A DNA stretch of 64,000 nt, taken from positions 1,214,426-1,278,425 of the forward strand of contig NZ_LISW01000002.1 in assembly GCF_001905735.1 (NCBI RefSeq), given 5' to 3'. Source of the DNA: Streptomyces sp. CB01249 (GTDB lineage Bacteria > Actinomycetota > Actinomycetes > Streptomycetales > Streptomycetaceae). The notes below the pieces were generated by a model. The model did not search any database. It was given only the letters and a program-made list of their open reading frames with translations, and was not told the DNA's origin. Below, piece after piece: positions 43,836 to 53,074 of this stretch (its first letter is position 1; every line of letters starts with the position of its first letter). The translations under genes and the position numbers were made by a program.

Positions 43836-45260
43836 TCAGTCCTGGCCGCCCACGTGGTGGACGCGGACCATGTTGGTGGTGCCGGGGACACCGGGGGGCG
43901 AGCCGGCCGTGATGACCATCGTGTCGCCCTCGTTGTAGCGGCCGAGCTTCAGCAGCTCCGAGTCGACCAGGTCGACCATCGCGTCCGTGGTGTCCACGTG
44001 CGGGACGACATGGGCCTCGACGCCCCAGCTGAGCGCCAGCTGGTTGCGGGTGGACTCGTCCGTGGTGAAGGCCAGGATCGGCTGCGCGGCGCGATAGCGG
44101 GACAGCCGGCGGGCGGTGTCACCGGACTTGGTGAAGGCGACCAGGGCCTCGCCGCCCAGGAAGTCCGCGATCTCGCAGGCCGCGCGGGCCACCGAACCGC
44201 CTTGCGTACGGGGCTTCTTGCCCGGCACCAGCGGCTGGAGGCCCTTGGAGAGCAGCTCCTCCTCGGCGGCGACCACGATCTTCGACATGGTCTTGACGGT
44301 CTCGATCGGGTACGCGCCGACCGAGGACTCCGCGGAGAGCATGACCGCGTCCGCGCCGTCCAGGATCGCGTTGGCGACGTCGGACGCCTCGGCGCGGGTC
44401 GGGCGGGAGTTGGTGATCATCGACTCCATCATCTGGGTCGCCACGACCACCGGCTTGGCGTTGCGCCGACACAGCTCCACCAGGCGCTTCTGCACCATCG
44501 GGACCTTCTCCAGCGGATATTCGACGGCGAGGTCGCCACGGGCGACCATCACACCGTCGAAGGCCATGACGATGCCCTCCATGTGCTCGACGGCCTGCGG
44601 CTTCTCCACCTTGGCGATGACGGGGACCCGGCGGCCCTCCTCGTCCATCACCTTGTGGACGTCCTTGATGTCGTTGGCGTCGCGGACGAAGGAGAGCGCG
44701 ACCAGGTCGCAGCCCATCCGCAGGGCGAAGCGCAGGTCCTCGACGTCCTTCTCGGACAGGGCCGGGACGTTGACCGCGGCACCCGGCAGGTTGATCCCCT
44801 TGTGGTCGGAGATCACCCCGCCCTCGATGACGATGGTGTGGACCCGGGGGCCGTCCACGGAGACGACCTTGAGCTCGACGTTGCCGTCGTTGATCAGGAT
44901 CGGGTCGCCCTTGGCGACGTCACCGGGCAGGCCCTTGTAGGTCGTGCCGCAGATCGACTTGTCCCCGGGGACGTCCTCGGCGGTGATGACGAACTCGTCC
45001 CCGCGGACCAGCTCGACCGGACCCTCGGCGAACTTCGCCAGGCGGATCTTCGGGCCCTGGAGGTCGGCGAGCACGCCGACCGCCCGCCCGGTCTCGGCGG
45101 CGGCCTTGCGGACCCGGTCGTAACGACCCTGGTGTTCCGCGTGGGAGCCGTGACTGAAGTTGAAACGGGCCACGCTCATGCCGGCCTCGATCAGAGCGAC
45201 GAGCTGCTCGTGGGAGTCGACGGCGGGGCCGAGGGTGCAGACGATTTTGGAACGGCGCAT
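43836..45260 (-). CDS. pyk: Pyruvate kinase
   Basis: A 474-residue pyruvate kinase. MRRSKIVCTLGPAVDS opens the barrel. The catalytic Lys is in VIAKVEKPQAVE, with the signature MVARGDLAVEYPLEKVP and TRAEASDVANAILDGADAVMLSAESSVGAYP following. The C-terminal allosteric domain is complete. It converts phosphoenolpyruvate and ADP to pyruvate and ATP in the cytosol. It follows pta and ackA on the same strand after a 74-base gap containing a perfect palindrome, so it may have its own promoter. Confidence 0.95.
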   Translation of the reverse strand: MRRSKIVCTLGPAVDSHEQLVALIEAGMSVARFNFSHGSHAEHQGRYDRVRKAAAETGRAVGVLADLQGPKIRLAKFAEGPVELVRGDEFVITAEDVPGDKSICGTTYKGLPGDVAKGDPILINDGNVELKVVSVDGPRVHTIVIEGGVISDHKGINLPGAAVNVPALSEKDVEDLRFALRMGCDLVALSFVRDANDIKDVHKVMDEEGRRVPVIAKVEKPQAVEHMEGIVMAFDGVMVARGDLAVEYPLEKVPMVQKRLVELCRRNAKPVVVATQMMESMITNSRPTRAEASDVANAILDGADAVMLSAESSVGAYPIETVKTMSKIVVAAEEELLSKGLQPLVPGKKPRTQGGSVARAACEIADFLGGEALVAFTKSGDTARRLSRYRAAQPILAFTTDESTRNQLALSWGVEAHVVPHVDTTDAMVDLVDSELLKLGRYNEGDTMVITAGSPPGVPGTTNMVRVHHVGGQD

Positions 45261-45289
45261 GAGGCGGATCCTATCGGTTTGTTTCGCTG

Positions 45290-45301
45290 CGGAATATTCC
45301 G
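45290..45301. promoter_or_regulatory. 12-bp palindrome in the pyk leader
   Basis: CGGAATATTCCG, perfect and AT-centred, 30 bases upstream of the pyk ATG and between ackA and pyk. This is a candidate operator. The regulator is unknown. Confidence 0.4.
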
Positions 45302-45334
45302 GCTGGTGGAAGATACAAAAGGGCGGGGGTCCGC

Positions 45335-46576
45335 TCAGTTGTCGACCAGTGCGAAGGTCTGGTTGGCGATCTCCAGCTCTTCGTCCGTCGGCACCACGGC
45401 GACCGCGACCCGTGCGTAATCCGGCGAGATCAGCCGCGGTACGCCGGACCGTACGGCGTTGAGATCCGCGTCCACCGCGAGGCCCAGCTCCTCCAGACCG
45501 GCGATGGCAGCCTCCCGCACCGGGGCCGAGTTCTCGCCCACCCCCGCCGTGAAGACCACGGCGTCCACCCGGCCGAGGACCGCCGCATAGGCGCCGATGT
45601 ACTTCTTCAGCCGGTGGACGTAGATGTCGAAGGCGAGCGCGGCCCGCTCGTCGCCCTCGTCCACCCGGCGCCGGATCTCCCGCATGTCGTTGTCACCGCA
45701 CAGCCCCACCAGGCCGCTCTTCTTGTTGAGCAGGACGTCGATCTCGTCCGCCGACATCCCCGCCACCCGCTTCAGATGGAAGGTGACGGCCGGATCGATG
45801 TCCCCGGACCGGGTACCCATCACCAGCCCCTCCAAGGGGGTCAGGCCCATCGACGTCTCCACGCACCGCCCGCCCGCGACCGCCGACGCGGACGCCCCGT
45901 TGCCCAGGTGCAGCACGATGACGTTGACGTCCGCCGGCTCCTTGCCCAGCAGCTCGGCCGCCCTGCGGGAGACGTACGCGTGCGAGGTGCCGTGGAAGCC
46001 GTAGCGGCGGATGCGGTGGGCGTCGGCCGTCTCCACGTCGATCGCGTACCGCGCCGCGTACTCCGGCATCGTCGTGTGGAAGGCCGTGTCGAACACCGCC
46101 ACCTGCGGCAGGTCCGGGCGCAGCGCCTGGGCGGTGCGGATGCCCGTGATGTTGGCCGGGTTGTGCAGCGGCGCCACGGGGACCAGGCGCTCGATCTCCT
46201 TGAGGACCTCGTCGGTGATCACGGTCGGCTCGGTGAACCGCAGCCCGCCGTGCACCACCCGGTGCCCGATCGCCGCCAGCTCGGGGGAGTCCAGGCCGAG
46301 CCCGTCGGCGGCCAGCTCCTCGGCCGCCGCCTTCAGCGCCTCGTCGTGGTCGGCGATCCGGCCCTCGCGCTCCCGGGGTTCGCCGCCCCCGGCCAGCGGG
46401 GTGTGGACGAGCCGGGAGGTCTCCTCGCCGATCCGCTCGACCAGGCCGGACGCCAGCCGGGAGCGGTCGTCCATGTCGAGGAGCTGGTACTTCACGGAGG
46501 ACGAGCCGGAGTTGAGCACGAGCACCCGGCTCGGCTTCCGGGCCGCCGCCGCGTCTTCGGTGTTCGGGGTGGTCAT
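45335..46576 (-). CDS. ackA: Acetate kinase
   Basis: A 413-residue acetate kinase. It has VLVLNSGSSSVKYQLLD at the start, GHRVVHGG (substrate Arg), FDTAFHTTMP, RRYGFHGTSH, HLGNGAS and FTAGVGENSAPVR. It interconverts acetyl phosphate and acetate with ATP formation. It begins five bases after the pta stop, so the two form one operon for acetate overflow and acetyl-phosphate supply. The first 15 residues before the core are a short Ala/Asp-rich extension. Confidence 0.96.
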   Translation of the reverse strand: MTTPNTEDAAAARKPSRVLVLNSGSSSVKYQLLDMDDRSRLASGLVERIGEETSRLVHTPLAGGGEPREREGRIADHDEALKAAAEELAADGLGLDSPELAAIGHRVVHGGLRFTEPTVITDEVLKEIERLVPVAPLHNPANITGIRTAQALRPDLPQVAVFDTAFHTTMPEYAARYAIDVETADAHRIRRYGFHGTSHAYVSRRAAELLGKEPADVNVIVLHLGNGASASAVAGGRCVETSMGLTPLEGLVMGTRSGDIDPAVTFHLKRVAGMSADEIDVLLNKKSGLVGLCGDNDMREIRRRVDEGDERAALAFDIYVHRLKKYIGAYAAVLGRVDAVVFTAGVGENSAPVREAAIAGLEELGLAVDADLNAVRSGVPRLISPDYARVAVAVVPTDEELEIANQTFALVDN

Positions 46577-46581
46577 GCGGG

Positions 46582-48654
46582 TCACTCCTCGCCCTGGGCC
46601 TGGATCGCGGTGATGGCCACGGTATTCACGATGTCCTGCACGAGCGCGCCCCGGGACAGGTCGTTGACCGGCTTGCGCAGTCCCTGGAGGACCGGGCCGA
46701 CCGCCACCGCGCCCGCCGAGCGCTGCACGGCCTTGTACGTGTTGTTGCCGGTGTTCAGGTCCGGGAAGATCAGGACCGTCGCCTGCCCGGCCACCTCGGA
46801 GCCCGGCAGCTTGGTCGCGGCCACGCTCGGCTCGACCGCCGCGTCGTACTGGATGGGGCCCTCGATCCTCAGGTCCGGGCGGCTCCCGCGCACCCGGTCC
46901 GTCGCCTCGCGCACCTTGTCCACGTCGGCGCCGGTGCCCGAGGTGCCCGTCGAGTACGACAGCATCGCGATCCGGGGCTCGACGCCGAAGCGGGCGGCCG
47001 TGGCGGCGGACTGCACGGCGATGTCCGCGAGCTGTTCGGCGTCCGGGTCCGGGTTGACCGCGCAGTCGCCGTACACCAGCACCTTGTCCGCGAGGCACAT
47101 GAAGAAGACCGAGGAGACGATCGAGGCGTCCGGCTTGGTCTTGATGATCTCGAAGGCGGGCCGGATCGTCGCCGCCGTGGAGTGCACCGCCCCGGAGACC
47201 ATCCCGTCGGCCAGGCCCTCCTGGACCATCAGGGTGCCGAAGTAGTTGACGTCCGAGACCACGTCGTACGCCAGCTCGACCGTCACTCCGCGGTGCGCCC
47301 GCAGCTGTGCGTACCGCTCGGCGAACGACTGGCGCAGCTCCGAGGTCTGCGGGTCGATGAGCTGGGTCTCGGCCAGGTCGATGCCGAGGTCCGCGGCCTT
47401 CTTGCGGATGACGTCGACGTCGCCGAGCAGCGTGAGGTCGCAGACGTCCCGGCGCATCAGCACGTCGGCGGCGCGCAGCACGCGTTCCTCGGTGCCCTCC
47501 GGGAGCACCACCCGGCGCCGGTCCGCGCGCGCCTGCTCCAGCAGCTCGTGCTCGAACATCATCGGTGTGACCCGGCCGCTGCGGGCGACCGAGATCCGGT
47601 CGAGGAGGGCGGCGGTGTCGACGTGGCGCTCGAACAGGCCGAGCGCGGTCTCCGCCTTGCGCGGGGTCGCCGCGTTGAGCTTCCCCTCCAGGGTGAAGAG
47701 CTCCGCGGCGGTGGGGAAGGAGCCGCCGGCCACCGAGACGACCGGGGTGCCCGGTGCGAGCCGCGCGGCCAGCGTGAGTATCTCCTCGCCGGGCCGCTCG
47801 TCCAGGGTCAGCAGCACCCCGGCGATCGGCGGCGTCCCGGCGCTGTGCGCGGCGAGCGAGCCGACCACCAGGTCCGCGCGGTCCCCGGGCGTCACCACCA
47901 TGCACCCCGGGGTCAGCGCCTTCAGCAGATTCGGCAGCATCGCCCCGCCGAAGACGAAGTCCAGCGCGTCCCGGGCGAGCCCGGAGTCGTCGCCGAGGAG
48001 CACCGTGCCGTCCAGGGCCGCGGCGATCTGGGCGACCGTCGGCGCCGAGAGGGCCGGCTCGTCCGGCAGCACCGAGCAGGGGACCGGCAGGGTCGCGGTG
48101 AGGCGTTCCGCGACGACGTCCCGGTCGGCGGGGGCCACCCGGTTCACGATCATCGCGAGCACGTCGCAGCCCAGGCCCGAGTAGGCCCGGTACGCGTTGC
48201 GGGTCTCGGCGCGCACCGACTCCGCGTTCTGGGCCTGGCCGCCGACCACCGCGATCACCGAGGCGCCGAACTCGTTGGCCAGGCGGGCGTTGAGCGCCAG
48301 CTCGTCGGGGAGCTGGGTGGCGGCGAAGTCGGTGCCGAGAACGAGGACCACCTCGTAGTCGACGGCCACCCGGTGGAAGCGCTCGACCAGCCGGGAGACG
48401 AGTTCGTCGGTGCCCTGCTCGGCCTGGATCGCGGAGGCCTCGTGGTAGTCCATCCCGTAGACCGTGCCCGGGTCCTGGGAGAGCCGGTAGCGGGCCCGCA
48501 GCAGCTCGAAGAGCCGGTCGGGGTCGTCGTGCACCAGGGGGCGGAACACCCCGACCCGGTCCACCTGGCGGGTCAGCAGCTCCATGACGCCCAGGTCCAC
48601 GACCTGGCGGCCGTCTCCCCGGTCGATCCCGGTCACGTACACGCTGCGCGTCAC
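46582..48654 (-). CDS. pta: Phosphate acetyltransferase, long form
   Basis: A 690-residue Pta of the long type. The N-terminal P-loop-like and DRTGG domains (MTRSVYVTGIDRGDGRQVVDLGVMELLTRQVDRVGVFRP) regulate activity. The catalytic domain of about 320 residues begins at FEHELLEQARADRRRVVLPEG and ends IPVGPVLQGLRKPVNDLSRGA. It interconverts acetyl-CoA and acetyl phosphate. The GTG start has GGGAGAG just upstream and gives the family N-terminus; longer readings add unrelated residues. It leads the pta-ackA operon and is divergent from pfkA. Confidence 0.94.
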   Translation of the reverse strand: MTRSVYVTGIDRGDGRQVVDLGVMELLTRQVDRVGVFRPLVHDDPDRLFELLRARYRLSQDPGTVYGMDYHEASAIQAEQGTDELVSRLVERFHRVAVDYEVVLVLGTDFAATQLPDELALNARLANEFGASVIAVVGGQAQNAESVRAETRNAYRAYSGLGCDVLAMIVNRVAPADRDVVAERLTATLPVPCSVLPDEPALSAPTVAQIAAALDGTVLLGDDSGLARDALDFVFGGAMLPNLLKALTPGCMVVTPGDRADLVVGSLAAHSAGTPPIAGVLLTLDERPGEEILTLAARLAPGTPVVSVAGGSFPTAAELFTLEGKLNAATPRKAETALGLFERHVDTAALLDRISVARSGRVTPMMFEHELLEQARADRRRVVLPEGTEERVLRAADVLMRRDVCDLTLLGDVDVIRKKAADLGIDLAETQLIDPQTSELRQSFAERYAQLRAHRGVTVELAYDVVSDVNYFGTLMVQEGLADGMVSGAVHSTAATIRPAFEIIKTKPDASIVSSVFFMCLADKVLVYGDCAVNPDPDAEQLADIAVQSAATAARFGVEPRIAMLSYSTGTSGTGADVDKVREATDRVRGSRPDLRIEGPIQYDAAVEPSVAATKLPGSEVAGQATVLIFPDLNTGNNTYKAVQRSAGAVAVGPVLQGLRKPVNDLSRGALVQDIVNTVAITAIQAQGEE

Positions 48655-48917
48655 GCGTGCTCTCCCGTCGTCTCTGGTCCGGTATGGTGCCCGGTTCGAG
48701 TGGTAATCGCCCGTTTGACGATACCCGTGGGGGCGGAGGGGCCGCCCGCCGGACGACTGCCCCGCGAAGGCGCCCGCAGGCCGCCCCGGAGCAGCCGGGA
48801 GCGCGAGCCGCGCGCCCGGCGTGGGACACTCGTCGTGACTCACGGTACGGGGGAGGCGGAAGAAGCCCCCGTTCCGGATGCCAGTGGACGGGCCCAGCGA
48901 GCAGGAGACGGAACAGG

Positions 48918-49943
48918 ATGCGCATCGGAGTTCTCACCGCAGGCGGCGACTGCCCCGGCCTGAACGCAGTGATCCGTTCGGTCGTCCACCGGGCCGTCGT
49001 CGGCCACGGCGACGAGGTCATCGGCTTCGAGGACGGCTTCAAGGGCCTTCTCGACGGCCACTTCAGGCCCCTCGACCTGAACGCGGTCAGCGGCATCCTC
49101 GCCCGCGGCGGCACCATCCTCGGCTCGGCCCGCCTGGAGCGCGCCCGGCTGCGCGAGGCCGCCGAGAACTGCGCCGAGCTGAGCCGGCGTTACGGCATGG
49201 ACGCGCTGATCCCGATCGGCGGCGAGGGCACGCTCACCGCCGCCCGGATGCTCGCGGACGCCGGAATGCCCGTCGTCGGCGTCCCGAAGACCATCGACAA
49301 CGACATCTCCTCCACCGACCGCACGTTCGGCTTCGACACCGCCGTGGGCGTCGCGACGGAGGCCATAGACCGTCTGAAGACGACCGCCGAGTCCCACCAG
49401 CGCGTGATGGTGGTCGAGGTGATGGGCCGCCACGCGGGCTGGATCGCGCTGGAGTCCGGCATGGCCGGCGGCGCCCATGGCATCTGTCTCCCCGAGCGCA
49501 AGTTCGAGGTGGACGACCTGGTCAAGATGGTCGAGGAGCGCTTCGCGCGCGGCAAGAAGTTCGCCGTCATCTGCGTCGCCGAGGGCGCGCACCCGGCCGA
49601 GGGCTCGATGCCGTACGCCAAGGGCGAGATCGACCAGTTCGGACACGAGCGGTTCCAGGGCATCGGCAACCGGCTGGCCGTCGAGCTGGAGAAGCGGCTC
49701 GGCAAGGAGGCCCGCCCGGTCATCCTCGGCCACGTCCAGCGCGGCGGCACCCCGACCGCGTACGACCGCGTCCTCGCCACCCGCTTCGGCTGGCACGCGG
49801 TGGAGGCCGCGCACCGCGGCGACTTCGGCCGGATGACCGCGCTGCGCGGCAACGACATCGAGATGGTCCCGCTCGCCGAGGCCGTCACCCAGCTCAAGAC
49901 GGTCCCGCTGGACCGGATGCACGAGGCCGAGTCCGTCTTCTGA
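48918..49943 (+). CDS. pfkA: ATP-dependent 6-phosphofructokinase
   Basis: A 341-residue enzyme, the length of S. coelicolor PfkA2. It has MRIGVLTAGGDCPGLNAVIR, GGEGT at the phosphate-donor site (Gly where PPi-dependent enzymes have Asp, so ATP use is expected), the catalytic PKTIDNDI and the substrate loop EVMGRHAGWIAL. It phosphorylates fructose 6-phosphate at the committed step of glycolysis. The ATG follows GGAACAGG. The 263-base divergent region shared with pta holds a CGGGGG/CCCCCG hairpin at about 48846-48871 but no other gene. Confidence 0.95.
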   Translation: MRIGVLTAGGDCPGLNAVIRSVVHRAVVGHGDEVIGFEDGFKGLLDGHFRPLDLNAVSGILARGGTILGSARLERARLREAAENCAELSRRYGMDALIPIGGEGTLTAARMLADAGMPVVGVPKTIDNDISSTDRTFGFDTAVGVATEAIDRLKTTAESHQRVMVVEVMGRHAGWIALESGMAGGAHGICLPERKFEVDDLVKMVEERFARGKKFAVICVAEGAHPAEGSMPYAKGEIDQFGHERFQGIGNRLAVELEKRLGKEARPVILGHVQRGGTPTAYDRVLATRFGWHAVEAAHRGDFGRMTALRGNDIEMVPLAEAVTQLKTVPLDRMHEAESVF

Positions 49944-49969
49944 GTCCGTTGCGCGGAAGGGGCGGCCCG

Positions 49970-50659
49970 TTACGCCGGAGGGCCGGCCGCCTCCCAGAAG
50001 CGGGGCACGATCCCGGCGAGGAAGGCCCGGCCCTCCTCGCCGGTGTTGCCCGGCCGGTCCGTGCCCGCGCTGCTCCAGCTCAGCGTGGAGACCATCAGCG
50101 CCTGGTAGTCGCCGTGCAGCCGCTCCAGGACCTCCTGGACGCGGCGCCGGTCCACCGGTGCCAGCTTGGCCACCGGCCGGGCGTACGCCTGCCACCGCGT
50201 CGTCACCGCGCTGCGCAGCAGGTCCGCCAGCTCCTCCTCGCGCCCGGTCGCCGTCACGAAGTCCGCGGGCGTCAGGCCCAGCGCCTCGCTCAGGGCGGCG
50301 GACTGCCGCTCGTTGCCCCGCCAGCGCCCCGACTCCTCCATCCGCAGATACGCGGAGGTGGCCATTCCCACCCGGGCGGCCAACTCGTCCGGCGACAGCT
50401 CCCGGGAGACCCGGTGCTCGCGCAGGCTGCGCGCGGCCGTCAGCAGCTCGCCCGGGGCACACCACAGCACCCCGGCCAGTGCGGTGAGTTCGTATTCCGT
50501 GGGGAGCGCGAGCCCGCGCTCCCAGGCGGCCACCGTCTCGGCGGTGATCCGTAGTCCGTACTGAGCGCCGAGGCCGTAGGCGACATGGCCGGGAGCCATA
50601 CCCAGGGCCTCGCGGAGTCTTCGGGCGGCGGGGGCGTTGAAAGGCGGAGAGGGGTGCAC
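49970..50659 (-). CDS. Regulator with two tandem XRE-type HTH domains
   Basis: A 229-residue protein. The first Xre-like HTH is at residues 10-70 (AARRLREALGMAPGHVAYGLGAQYGLRITAETVAAWERGLALPTEYELTALAGVL). The second is at about 80-140 (LSPDELAARVGMATSAYLRMEESGRWRGNERQSAALSEALGLTPADF). A helical tail with Trp-rich WSSAGTD follows. Two DNA-binding domains in one chain suggest binding to extended or paired sites. The start is GTG with a poor ribosome binding site. A GTGTTC-N6-GAACAC repeat lies 40 bases upstream and may be its own operator. Confidence 0.8.
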   Translation of the reverse strand: MHPSPPFNAPAARRLREALGMAPGHVAYGLGAQYGLRITAETVAAWERGLALPTEYELTALAGVLWCAPGELLTAARSLREHRVSRELSPDELAARVGMATSAYLRMEESGRWRGNERQSAALSEALGLTPADFVTATGREEELADLLRSAVTTRWQAYARPVAKLAPVDRRRVQEVLERLHGDYQALMVSTLSWSSAGTDRPGNTGEEGRAFLAGIVPRFWEAAGPPA

Positions 50660-50699
50660 GGGGACACCGTAAGGAGGTCGGGGCCCCGCTGACTACGGT

Positions 50700-50717
50700 G
50701 TGTTCGCCCGAGAACAC
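50700..50717. promoter_or_regulatory. Inverted repeat upstream of the double-HTH regulator
   Basis: GTGTTC (50700-50705), six bases, GAACAC (50712-50717). It lies in the 114-base gap between the double-HTH gene and the end of the citrate-type response regulator gene. It suits autoregulation. Confidence 0.45.
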
Positions 50718-50773
50718 GGCTCATAGGAAGGTCCTAGGGACAAAAGCCGCGCCACGGGACCGGTCGCCCCCGC

Positions 50774-51448
50774 TCAGCGCCCCTCCGGCCGCCACCGGTA
50801 GTGCAGCTCGGGCCGTCCCACCTGCCCGTACTGCGGACTGCGCACCGCCCGCCCGGCCGTCACCAGGTGCTCCAGATAGCGGCGCGCGGTGATGCGCGAG
50901 ATCCCCAGCTCCAGGCCCGCCGCCGCAGCCGTCAGTCCGTCCGGGGCCGCCCGCAGCGCCCCGGTCACCGCCTCCAGGGTCGGACCGCTCAGCCCCTTGG
51001 GCAGCCGGGCCGGCTCCGGGGCCCGCAGCGCGGCGAGCGCCCGGTCCACCTCGTCCTGCCCGCTCGCCTCACCGGCCGCCGCCCGGAACTCCGCGTACCG
51101 CACGAGCCGGTCCCGCAGCGTGGCGAAGGTGAACGGCTTCAGCACGTACTGCACGACGCCCAGCGAGACGCCCTCCCGGACCACGGCCAGGTCGCGGGCC
51201 GAGGTCACCGCGATCACGTCCGCCGAGTGCCCGGCCGCCCGCAGCGAGCGCAGCAGCTGGAGCCCGTGCCCGTCGGGCAGATAGAGGTCGAGGAGCAGCA
51301 GGTCGACCGGGGTGCGCTCCAGGGCGCGTACGGCCTCGGCGCGCGAGTGCGCCACGGCGGCCACGGCGAAGCCCGGCACCCTGCCCACGTACAGCTGGTG
51401 CGCGTCCGCCGCCACCGGGTCGTCCTCCACGACCAGCACCCGGATCAC
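50774..51448 (-). CDS. CitB/DcuR-type response regulator
   Basis: A 224-residue regulator. The receiver has Asp9/Asp10 and phospho-acceptor Asp54 in LLLLDLYLPDGHGLQLL. The C-terminal region has an HTH of the CitT/DcuR type (LTAAAAGLELGISRITARRYLEHLVTAGRAV). It starts from GTG overlapping the kinase stop (GTGA). It is paired with the kinase upstream, and the dicarboxylate symporter on the other side of the kinase is its probable target. Confidence 0.92.
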   Translation of the reverse strand: MIRVLVVEDDPVAADAHQLYVGRVPGFAVAAVAHSRAEAVRALERTPVDLLLLDLYLPDGHGLQLLRSLRAAGHSADVIAVTSARDLAVVREGVSLGVVQYVLKPFTFATLRDRLVRYAEFRAAAGEASGQDEVDRALAALRAPEPARLPKGLSGPTLEAVTGALRAAPDGLTAAAAGLELGISRITARRYLEHLVTAGRAVRSPQYGQVGRPELHYRWRPEGR

Positions 51449-53046
51449 GACCGCACCCCCGCGCCCAGCGGCAGCCGTACGGTGAACTCCGCGCCCCCGC
51501 CCGGACCCCGCTCCAGCGCCACCGTCCCGCCGCCCCGGTGCGCCGCCTGCCGGACCAGGGCCAGGCCGAGGCCGCGCCCCGCGCCGTGCGTCGACCAGCC
51601 GGCCCGGAACACCTCGGCGGTGTCCGCCGGGGCGACCCCGGCCCCGTTGTCCGCGACCCGCAGCAGCAGTTCGCCCCCGTCGGCGAGCGCGGTGACGGTG
51701 ACCCGGCCGCGCACGGGCGCCTCCTGGGTCACCGCGTCCACCGCGTTGTCGATCAGATTGCCGAGGATGGTCACCAGATCGCGGGCGGGGAGCGACGCGG
51801 GCAGGGCGCCGTCGTCTATCAGGCTGTCCTCCGCGAGCACCAGCTCCACGCCCCGCTCGTTCGCCTGCGCCGCCTTGCCCAGGAGCAGGGCCGCGAGCAC
51901 CGGTTCGGCGACCGCGCCCACCACCCGGTCGGTGAGCGCCTGGGCCAGCTCCAGTTCGGCCGTGGCGAAGCCCACCGCCTCGTCCGCCCGGCCCAGCTCG
52001 ATCAGCGAGACCACGGTGTGCAGCCGGTTCGCCGCCTCGTGCGCCTGGGAGCGCAGCGCCCGGGTGAAGCCGCGCTCCGAGTCCAGCTCCCCGGAGAGCG
52101 CCTGGAGCTCGGTGTGGTCGCGCAGGGTCACCACGGTCCCGCGCCGTTCGCCGCCGACCACCGGACGGGTGTTGACGACGATGACCCGGTCCGCCGTCAG
52201 GTGCACCTCGTCCACCCGCTCCTCGGAGGCGAGCAGCGCCCCGGTCAGCGGGGCCGGCAGATCGAGGTCGGCGACCCGGCGGCCGACGGCGCCCGGGGCC
52301 AGGCCGAGCAGGTCCCGGCCCGCGTCGTTGACCAGGGCGATCCGGCGCTGCCCGTCCAGCATCAGCAGTCCCTCGCGCACCGCGTGCAGGGTCGCCTCGT
52401 GGTAGTCGTGCATCCGGCTCAGCTCCGCCGCGTTCATCCCGTGCGTGTGCCGCCGCAGCCGCGCGTTGATCACGTACGTGCCGAGCCCGCCGAGCACCAG
52501 GGCCGCGCCGGCCGCCAGCGCGAGGGCGCCCAGCTGCGCCCGCACCTGCGAGGAGACCCGGTCCACGGTGATGCCCGCGCTGACCAGCCCCGTGATCCGG
52601 CCGCCGTCGCGGACCGGGGTGACGACCCGGATCGAGGGCCCGAGCGTGCCGGTGTACGTCTCCGAGAAGGTCTCCCCGCGCAGCGCCCGGGCGGTGTGCC
52701 CGAGGAAGGTCTCGCCGATGCGGTCGGCGTCCGGGTGCGTCCAGCGGACCCGGTCCGGGCTCATGATCGTGATGAAGGCGATCCCGGTGTCCTTGCGTAC
52801 CCGCTCCGCGTACGGCTGGAGCGCGGCGGACGGGTCGTCGCTGCGGATCGCCTCCCGGACGGACGGCGATCCGGCCACCGAGAGGGCCACCGCCCGCACC
52901 TGCCGCGCCGCCGTCTCCTCGGCCTGGCCGCGTCCGGAGACGTACGCGAAGAACGCGCACCCCGCCACGACGGCCGCCACCAGCACCACCTGCCACGCGA
53001 ACAGCTGGCCGGCCAGGCTGCGCGGTCGGGTACGGGGAAAACGCAT
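51445..53046 (-). CDS. CitA/DcuS-type sensor histidine kinase
   Basis: A 533-residue kinase. It has a helix at about 18-36, an outer PAS-like sensor domain (38-168) with WTHPDADRIGETFLGHTARALRGETF typical of C4-dicarboxylate/citrate sensors, and a second helix (172-194). A cytoplasmic PAS follows (LLMLDGQRRIALVNDAG), then the phospho-acceptor His336 in RSQAHEAANRLH, and an HATPase with N box LGNLIDNAVDAV and G boxes DNGAGV and GRGLGLALV. The ATG was chosen over a longer reading that enters the inverted-repeat region. It senses dicarboxylates or citrate by analogy; the ligand is not shown. Confidence 0.92.
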   Translation of the reverse strand: MRFPRTRPRSLAGQLFAWQVVLVAAVVAGCAFFAYVSGRGQAEETAARQVRAVALSVAGSPSVREAIRSDDPSAALQPYAERVRKDTGIAFITIMSPDRVRWTHPDADRIGETFLGHTARALRGETFSETYTGTLGPSIRVVTPVRDGGRITGLVSAGITVDRVSSQVRAQLGALALAAGAALVLGGLGTYVINARLRRHTHGMNAAELSRMHDYHEATLHAVREGLLMLDGQRRIALVNDAGRDLLGLAPGAVGRRVADLDLPAPLTGALLASEERVDEVHLTADRVIVVNTRPVVGGERRGTVVTLRDHTELQALSGELDSERGFTRALRSQAHEAANRLHTVVSLIELGRADEAVGFATAELELAQALTDRVVGAVAEPVLAALLLGKAAQANERGVELVLAEDSLIDDGALPASLPARDLVTILGNLIDNAVDAVTQEAPVRGRVTVTALADGGELLLRVADNGAGVAPADTAEVFRAGWSTHGAGRGLGLALVRQAAHRGGGTVALERGPGGGAEFTVRLPLGAGVRS

Positions 53047-53074
53047 GCGGATAAGTGTGCCTGGCCGAAAACCT

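Noticed and set aside
45335..49117. One very long minus-strand frame running through ackA and beyond
   Set aside because: Only its ackA part matches a family. The rest is an alternative frame of pta, whose real frame has clear domains and a good start.
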